Of a DNA stretch of 64,000 nucleotides, positions 58,878 to 64,000 are shown one piece after another. Origin of the DNA: Paraburkholderia domus (lineage in GTDB: Bacteria; Pseudomonadota; Gammaproteobacteria; Burkholderiales; Burkholderiaceae); assembly GCF_905220705.1 (NCBI RefSeq), contig NZ_CAJNAT010000001.1, positions 1,054,001 to 1,118,000 on the forward strand, given 5' to 3'. How positions within the stretch are numbered: position 1 is the first letter of the stretch; every line of letters begins with the position of its first letter. Under the pieces are notes generated by a model. The model did not search any database. It saw nothing but the letters and a program-made list of their open reading frames with translations, and had not been told where the DNA came from. The position numbers were made by a program, and so were the translations under genes.

Positions 58878-58902
58878 GCGCCACGCAAGCGCTTGAAAAG
58901 AG

Positions 58903-58941
58903 AAAGGCCGCATGCGCGATTGAAGCGCATGCGGCCTTTTT
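58903..58941. terminator. Bidirectional terminator between the GNAT gene and livF
   Basis: AAAGGCCGCATGCGC (58903-58917) pairs perfectly with GCGCATGCGGCCTTT (58925-58939) around 7 bases, with T runs on both strands, between convergent genes. Confidence 0.9.
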
Positions 58942-58966
58942 ATGGCTGAAGCAAGCTTAGTCCGAG

Positions 58967-59683
58967 TTATTCACCCAGATACGCTGCCCGCACCTTCGGA
59001 TCATCCAGCATCTGCTTCGCGTCGCCGGACATCGTCACCAGACCCGAGTCCATCACGTAGCCGCGGTTCGCCGCCTGCAACGCCAGACGCGCGTTCTGCT
59101 CGACCAGCAGCACCGTCATGCCTTCAGCGGAAATCGCCCGCACCACTTCGAAGATCTTCTCGACCATGATCGGCGAAAGACCCATCGACGGTTCATCCAG
59201 CAACAACAGCTTAGGCTTGCTGATGATCGCGCGCGCCATCGCCAGCATCTGCTGTTCGCCGCCCGAAAGCGTTCCCGCGTATTGAGTCGCCCGTTCCTTC
59301 AGGCGCGGGAAGAAGCCGAACATGCGATCGACGTCCGACTTGATGGCGTCGGTATCGTTGCGCAGATAAGCCCCCATCTGCATGTTCTCGACAATCGACA
59401 TGCGCGAGAAAATGCCGCGGCCTTCCGGCACCATCGCCAGACCGCGCTTAAGCAGTTCGTGCGCCGGGATGCCCTTGATCGACTGCCCCATGTACTCGAT
59501 GTCGCCTGCCGAGTACGGCTTCAGCCCCGTGATCGCCTTCATCGTCGTAGTCTTGCCCGCGCCGTTCGCGCCGATCAGCGTGACCAGTTCGCCCTGCGCG
59601 ACTTCGAGGTCGATGCCCTTGACTGCCTGGATGCCGCCGTAATTGACCTGCAGGCCCTTGATTTTCAACATTGCCGTTGCCAT
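58967..59683 (-). CDS. livF: Branched-chain amino acid ABC transporter ATPase LivF
   Basis: A 238-residue ATPase. Walker A is GANGAGKTTT (about 37-46), the Q-loop region EGRGIF follows, the signature is LSGGEQQMLAMARA, and Walker B is LLLLDEPSMGLSP. MVPEGRGIFSRMSIVENMQMG is characteristic of LivF. It partners LivG on the LivHM pore for Leu/Ile/Val import. The ATG at 59683 shares a base with the livG stop (TAATG), and it is the last gene of the liv operon. Confidence 0.96.
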   Translation of the reverse strand: MATAMLKIKGLQVNYGGIQAVKGIDLEVAQGELVTLIGANGAGKTTTMKAITGLKPYSAGDIEYMGQSIKGIPAHELLKRGLAMVPEGRGIFSRMSIVENMQMGAYLRNDTDAIKSDVDRMFGFFPRLKERATQYAGTLSGGEQQMLAMARAIISKPKLLLLDEPSMGLSPIMVEKIFEVVRAISAEGMTVLLVEQNARLALQAANRGYVMDSGLVTMSGDAKQMLDDPKVRAAYLGE

Positions 59684-60483
59684 TAGTGGACCCCCGCACC
59701 CAGATAAGCTTCGATCACCTTCGGATCCTTCTGCACGTCTGAAGGCAGACCTTGCGCAATCACCTTGCCGTAGTCGAGCACCGTCATCTGGTTGCACAGA
59801 CCCATCACCAGTTTCACGTCGTGTTCGATCAGGAGAATCGTCTTGCCGTCGCTGCGGATCTTGTCGAGCAGTTTGGTCAGCTCGACCTTTTCCGTTGCGT
59901 TCATGCCGGCAGCCGGTTCGTCCAGCGCGAGCAGCTTCGGATCCGTTGCCAGTGCACGGGCGATTTCCAGACGACGCTGGTGACCGTACGACAGATTGCG
60001 CGACGTGTAGTCCGCGTACTGGGCAATGCCGACGTATTCCAGCAGTTCAATTGCGCGTTCCTTGATCTCGCGCTCTTCGCGGCGCTCAGCCGGCGTCTGA
60101 AACACCGCGCCGATCAGGCCATGCTTCGTGCGCACGTGACGGCCGACCATCACGTTTTCCAGCGCGGTCATGCCGCCGAACAGACGGATGTTCTGGAACG
60201 TACGCGCAATACCCGCCTTCGCCACCTGGTAGACAGCGGTCGGCGTGTATTCCACGTTGTCGAGCTTGAACTCGCCCGAATCGGGTGTGTACAGACCCGT
60301 GATCACATTGAAGAAGGTCGTCTTGCCGGCGCCGTTCGGACCGATCAGGCCGTAAATCTGGCCCGACTTGATCTGCAGACCGACGTCGGACAGTGCCTGC
60401 AGGCCGCCGAAGCGCTTGTTGACGCCTTTCACCGACAGGCGGATCTGATCGCTGCCCACGCTGTTGTTTACGTTATCGCTCAT
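59683..60483 (-). CDS. livG: Branched-chain amino acid ABC transporter ATPase LivG
   Basis: A 266-residue ATPase with Walker A GPNGAGKTTFFNVITG (about 46-61), the LivG block ARTFQNIRLFGGMTALENVMVG, signature LSYGHQRRLEIARAL and Walker B LLALDEPAAGMN. The C-terminal LIEHDVKLVMGL is intact. The ATG at 60483 has GGAG 8 bases upstream. The livM stop lies 20 bases upstream of this start. The Asp/Asn-rich N terminus (about 1-12) is variable. Confidence 0.96.
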   Translation of the reverse strand: MSDNVNNSVGSDQIRLSVKGVNKRFGGLQALSDVGLQIKSGQIYGLIGPNGAGKTTFFNVITGLYTPDSGEFKLDNVEYTPTAVYQVAKAGIARTFQNIRLFGGMTALENVMVGRHVRTKHGLIGAVFQTPAERREEREIKERAIELLEYVGIAQYADYTSRNLSYGHQRRLEIARALATDPKLLALDEPAAGMNATEKVELTKLLDKIRSDGKTILLIEHDVKLVMGLCNQMTVLDYGKVIAQGLPSDVQKDPKVIEAYLGAGVH

Positions 60484-60503
60484 ATGATTTCTCCACGCGG
60501 GCC

Positions 60504-61673
60504 TCAGGCGCGCACCGGCTTCTTGCCGGCGCGCTTCGCCAGTTTCGCAATCTTGTCTTCGTGCTTCGGCGACGGCCACAAGCCTTCCGAGCGGTACAGC
60601 ATGATCACGACCATCGCGAGGCCGTACAGCAGCTGACGGATCACTTCCGTATCGACGATTTCATGGCCGAAGATCGCGTTCTGCAGCGGACCCATCGTCG
60701 AGCGCAGGAATTCGGGGAACACGGAGAGCAGCACCGCCCCGAGAATCACGCCGGGGATGTGGCCCATGCCGCCCAGCACCACGCAGGCCAGCACCACGAC
60801 CGATTCCCAGAAGGTGAACGATTCCGGCGACACGAAGCCCTGGAAGCCGGCGAACATCGCGCCCGACAGACCGCCGAACGACGCGCCCATTGCGAAGGCC
60901 AGCAACTTCACGTTACGCGTGTTGATGCCCATGGCCTTGGCGGCGATTTCGTCCTCGCGGATCGCGGCCCATGCACGGCCGATACGGGAGTGCTGCAAGC
61001 GCGTACACGTCCAGATCACCAGCAGCGAGCACAACACGAACAGGTAGTAATACATGTACACCGACGGGAACGAGAACCCGAGGAACGTGTGTGTCTGCGC
61101 CAGACTGAAGCCGCCCACCTGCACCGGGTCGATCCCCGTGATCCCCTTCGGGCCGTTGGTGATGTTCACCGGACGGTCGAGGTTGTTCATGAAGATCCGC
61201 ACGATTTCCCCGAAGCCCAGGGTCACGATCGCGAGATAGTCGCCACGCAGACGCAGGGTCGGCGCGCCGAGCAGAATCCCGAACGTCGCGGCGAGCCCCA
61301 TGGCGATCGGCACGATGATCCAGATCGGCGTGTGCAACCCGTTCGGGAACAGATGCGCGATCCACTCGAACTGCGAGGTCAGGTGCGGCGAAGACAGCAG
61401 CGCCGCGACGTAGGCGCCGATGGCGTAGAACGCGATGTAGCCCAAGTCCAGCAGGCCGGCGAAGCCGACCACCACATTGAGACCCAGCGCCAGCATCACG
61501 TATAGCATCGCGAAGTCGAGCACGCGGACCCAGTAGTTGCCGCCGGCCGCGCCGATGATCATCGGTGCCGCGATCACGAAGATCGCGGTGATGATGCCGA
61601 CGGTCAGCGTCTTCGTCAGGTTCTTTTCAGGGATGAGCGTCGTGGACGGCTCGATCGGTTGAATTGAGGTCAT
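60504..61673 (-). CDS. livM: Branched-chain amino acid ABC transporter permease LivM
   Basis: A 389-residue permease with about ten hydrophobic segments. ALGLNVVVGFAGLLDLGYIAFYA marks the family block, IGRAWAAIREDEIAAKAMGIN is the ATPase-contact loop, and AFAMGASFGGLSGAMFAGF follows, all cited by their ends. The first 30 residues are cytoplasmic and hydrophilic. It starts 26 bases after the livH stop and ends in a Lys/Arg-rich tail. Confidence 0.95.
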   Translation of the reverse strand: MTSIQPIEPSTTLIPEKNLTKTLTVGIITAIFVIAAPMIIGAAGGNYWVRVLDFAMLYVMLALGLNVVVGFAGLLDLGYIAFYAIGAYVAALLSSPHLTSQFEWIAHLFPNGLHTPIWIIVPIAMGLAATFGILLGAPTLRLRGDYLAIVTLGFGEIVRIFMNNLDRPVNITNGPKGITGIDPVQVGGFSLAQTHTFLGFSFPSVYMYYYLFVLCSLLVIWTCTRLQHSRIGRAWAAIREDEIAAKAMGINTRNVKLLAFAMGASFGGLSGAMFAGFQGFVSPESFTFWESVVVLACVVLGGMGHIPGVILGAVLLSVFPEFLRSTMGPLQNAIFGHEIVDTEVIRQLLYGLAMVVIMLYRSEGLWPSPKHEDKIAKLAKRAGKKPVRA

Positions 61674-61699
61674 GTCTGTTTACTCCTTATGGCCCGGGA

Positions 61700-62650
61700 T
61701 CAAGCGCGATCCGCAACACGTTCGCCGAGCAGACCCGACGGACGGAACACCAGCACGATGATCAGCACGATGAATGCGAACACGTCCTGATAGTTACTGC
61801 CGAACACACCACCTGTGAGGTTACCGATATAACCCGCCCCCAACTGTTCGATCAGGCCGAGCAGCACGCCGCCCACCATCGCCCCGCCGAGATTGCCGAT
61901 CCCGCCCAGCACCGCCGCGGTAAAGGCTTTCAAACCTGGGATGAAGCCCATATAGAAGTGTGCATTGCCGTATTCGGACGCGATCATCACACCGGCCAGA
62001 GCAGCAAGCGCCGAGCCGATCATGAAGGTCGCCGAAATCACGAAGTTCGGGTTCACGCCCATCAAGCTGGCGACGCCCGGGTTCTCAGCGATCGCACGCA
62101 TCGCGCGGCCGAGCTTGGTCTTGTGAACCAGTAGCAGCAGGCCGCCCATCACGAGGAACGCCACCACGATGATCACGATTTCGGTCATCGAAATCACGGC
62201 GCCAGGCGTCGTGTCGGTGGCCTTGATCACGTTGATCGGGTCGGTGGGCAACAGCTGCGGGAACGGCAGCGGGTTGCGCGACCAGATCATCATCGCGAGG
62301 GTCTGCAGCAGAATCGACACGCCGATCGCGGTAATCAGCGGGGCGAGACGCGGCGCTTTACGTAACGGCCGGTAGGCCACGCGCTCGATCGTGTAGCCGA
62401 CCAGCGAGCAAACCACTGCCGCGATGATCAACGCGATGATGAGCGTCGGCACATTGCCGAGGCCGGGAAAGTGGTTCTGAAGCACGCCTATGGCTGAGAG
62501 CGCAACCATCGCGCCGACCATCAACACATCGCCGTGCGCGAAGTTGATGATGCCCAGGATGCCGTAAACCATCGTATAGCCCAGTGCGATGATGGCGTAA
62601 ACGCTGCCAAGCACCAGCCCGTTGAGGACCTGCTGGATGAAGATATCCAT
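61700..62650 (-). CDS. livH: Branched-chain amino acid ABC transporter permease LivH
   Basis: A 316-residue permease. VLGSVYAIIALGYTMVYGILGIINFAHG is the diagnostic N-terminal stretch (about 14-41, by position). GRAMRAIAENPGVASLMGVN (about 190-209) is the ATPase-contact loop, and AFTAAVLGGIGNLGGAMVGG follows. It is the first gene of the livHMGF run. The 230-base gap to livK contains the livK terminator (62833-62861), so livH may have its own promoter there. Confidence 0.95.
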   Translation of the reverse strand: MDIFIQQVLNGLVLGSVYAIIALGYTMVYGILGIINFAHGDVLMVGAMVALSAIGVLQNHFPGLGNVPTLIIALIIAAVVCSLVGYTIERVAYRPLRKAPRLAPLITAIGVSILLQTLAMMIWSRNPLPFPQLLPTDPINVIKATDTTPGAVISMTEIVIIVVAFLVMGGLLLLVHKTKLGRAMRAIAENPGVASLMGVNPNFVISATFMIGSALAALAGVMIASEYGNAHFYMGFIPGLKAFTAAVLGGIGNLGGAMVGGVLLGLIEQLGAGYIGNLTGGVFGSNYQDVFAFIVLIIVLVFRPSGLLGERVADRA

Positions 62651-62832
62651 TTAATGCTCCTTAGCCCGTGCGACTGGATTCGCGTTCTTCATCAGCCGGT
62701 GGGCGGTGATGCGGTACGCCAATCTCAACGGCACTGCGGGTACTGATGTAAAAGACCGGTAAGGGTTATCCGCTGCCTGGTTCGTCTTACGACTGTGATG
62801 CAGTCGCGGACTTGCCGATGGCGGATGCAAAA

Positions 62833-62861
62833 ACGGCACCGTTGGGTGGTTTCGGTGCCGT
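62833..62861 (-). terminator. Terminator after livK
   Basis: ACGGCACCG (62833-62841) pairs with CGGTGCCGT (62853-62861), followed on the minus strand by TTTTTGC. It lies 20 bases after the livK stop and may cause partial read-through to livH. Confidence 0.75.
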
Positions 62862-62880
62862 CAGGCTGAACGTCCCGTCA

Positions 62881-64000
62881 TCACATCTTCACGACGTCGA
62901 GGACCGCTTTTTTGCCGTCCTTGAAGTCGTAAAGCGTAATGGCGCTCTCTTTCAAATCACCCTTGTCGTCGAACGCGATGTGGCCGATTACCCCGTTGTA
63001 ATCGGTGGACGGCATCGCAGCCAGCACCTTGGGCGCCTCGATCGAATTAGCGCGCTTCATTGCATCGACAATCACGTACACAGCGTCATACGTGAACGGT
63101 GCGTAAATCTGCACCGGCGTGTGGAAGCGGTCGACGTACTTCTTTTCGAAGTCCGCTCCCTTGTCCATTTTCGAAAGCGCGAGTCCCGCCTCCGAACAGA
63201 CCAGGTTTTGCACGGCGGTTCCCGCCAGCTCACCCACCTTGTCGGTACACACGCCGTCGCCGCCAAGGATTTTTGCCCTGATACCGAGCGCCGCCGCCTG
63301 TTTGGTAAACGGCCCGCCCGTCGCGTCCATTCCGCCGAACATGATCACGTCCGGCTGAACACGCTTGATCTTTCTAAGGACGGCCTGAAACTCCGTAGCC
63401 CTGTCATTCGTGGCTTCGCGCGCGACGATCTTCGCCCCGCTCGCCTGTACCGTCTTCGCAAACTCGTCGGCCAGTCCCTTACCGTATACGGTCGAGTCGT
63501 CGACAATCGCGATGCGTTTCGCGCCGAGCACTTTCGTCGCGTAGTTGGCAAGCGCCGGACCCTGCTGGGCATCGGTCGCAACCACCCGATAAGTCGTTTT
63601 GAAACCTTGCTGCGTGTACCCCGGATTCGTTGACGACGGCGAGATCTGCACGATCCCGGCATCGCTATAGATCTTTGACGCTGGAATCGAGACGCCCGAA
63701 TTCAGGTGTCCGACCACGGCGACAACATGATCCTCGACGAGTTTTTCAGCGACCGCCGTACCCGTTTTCGGGTCCGCCGCGTCATCTTGCGCGTCGAGCT
63801 CCAACTGGATCTTGTGACCGTCGATGGTCAATCCCTGTGTATTGATTTCCTCGACCGCCAGACGCGCGCCGTTCTCATTGTCTTTACCGAGATGTGCAAT
63901 GCTGCCCGTCAATGGGGCCGCATGACCGATTTTCACGACAATCGCCTCGCTTGCCGGTGCCGCTGCCGCCGAGGCAGCCGATGCCCCTGCTCCCGCCTCG
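62881..64000 (-). CDS. livK: Branched-chain amino acid-binding periplasmic protein (partial)
   Basis: The C-terminal part of a type I solute-binding protein, 372 codons visible; the signal peptide and true start lie beyond the right edge. The mature start region VVKIGHAAPLTGSIAHLGKD is visible (about 63907-63960), preceded by an Ala/Ser-rich stretch. AVVGHLNSGVSIPASKIY holds ligand-contact residues, and the TYRVVATDAQQGPALANYA block is typical of LivJ/LivK. It delivers Leu/Ile/Val to LivHMGF. The ATG-like frame start at 63936 is internal, since the reading frame stays open upstream. Confidence 0.93.
   Translation of the reverse strand, partial: EAGAGASAASAAAAPASEAIVVKIGHAAPLTGSIAHLGKDNENGARLAVEEINTQGLTIDGHKIQLELDAQDDAADPKTGTAVAEKLVEDHVVAVVGHLNSGVSIPASKIYSDAGIVQISPSSTNPGYTQQGFKTTYRVVATDAQQGPALANYATKVLGAKRIAIVDDSTVYGKGLADEFAKTVQASGAKIVAREATNDRATEFQAVLRKIKRVQPDVIMFGGMDATGGPFTKQAAALGIRAKILGGDGVCTDKVGELAGTAVQNLVCSEAGLALSKMDKGADFEKKYVDRFHTPVQIYAPFTYDAVYVIVDAMKRANSIEAPKVLAAMPSTDYNGVIGHIAFDDKGDLKESAITLYDFKDGKKAVLDVVKM

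Overview
The window looks like one stretch of a Paraburkholderia/Burkholderia-type chromosome (Betaproteobacteria). Base composition is high GC and coding density is high. Several features are typical of that group: the riboflavin-gene order, the gsiABCD glutathione importer, a Gram-negative porin of the Burkholderia type, and a short intergenic repeat at 2407-2515 that I recognise from memory as common there. I could not check the species.

Layout. 1-2330: edge of an unrecognised gene, a Bcr/CflA drug exporter and an EVE-like protein. 2658-14505: tetrapyrrole and riboflavin block (hemL, ribD, riboflavin synthase, a RibBX-type ribB, ribH, nusB). It is interrupted by a decayed MHS transporter, monomeric icd and ilvD, and followed by an aminotransferase. 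14700-20354: a membrane-anchored lytic transglycosylase with a long hairpin-rich upstream region, ubiD, a LysE-type exporter, a threonine-dehydratase-like enzyme and a Gly/Tyr-rich secreted protein. 20717-29254: a 53-residue small gene, a DUF2520 protein, an EthD protein, YggT, tRNA-Gly(CCC), a lysozyme-like protein with a coupled periplasmic partner, trmB, uppP, a lipoprotein, a YkgJ cysteine-cluster protein and hemN. 29361-30800: tRNA-Leu(CAA), then a graveyard of truncated LysR, PotF and PAS genes.

30957-39368 is the most distinctive accessory region. A minus-strand cluster encodes a carboxymuconolactone-decarboxylase-like protein, a beta-keto acid cleavage enzyme (BKACE/DUF849), an MFS transporter, an SDR dehydrogenase, a DUF1289 protein and an acyl-CoA ligase, followed by a porin and a BON protein. 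It is divergent from an AraC regulator. It reads as an uncharacterised catabolic pathway: uptake, oxidation to a beta-keto acid, BKACE cleavage, then CoA activation.

39430-51916: a DUF6900 gene with a striking palindrome, aroP and an alpha/beta hydrolase. A long minus-strand peptide and glutathione scavenging operon follows: rpiR-type regulator, iaaA, gsiA, gsiB, gsiC, gsiD, a DmpA-like aminopeptidase and dppA. 52099-64000: an MFS exporter, an RsuA-type pseudouridine synthase, a small membrane protein, an epimerase-like protein, a 2Fe-2S flavin reductase, an argD-like transaminase preceded by a possible arginine-rich leader peptide and attenuator, a GNAT acetyltransferase, and the branched-chain amino acid importer livFGMH with livK running off the right edge.

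No transposase, integrase, CRISPR array or rRNA was seen. Protein assignments rest on recognisable motifs and overall resemblance to known families. No database search was run.
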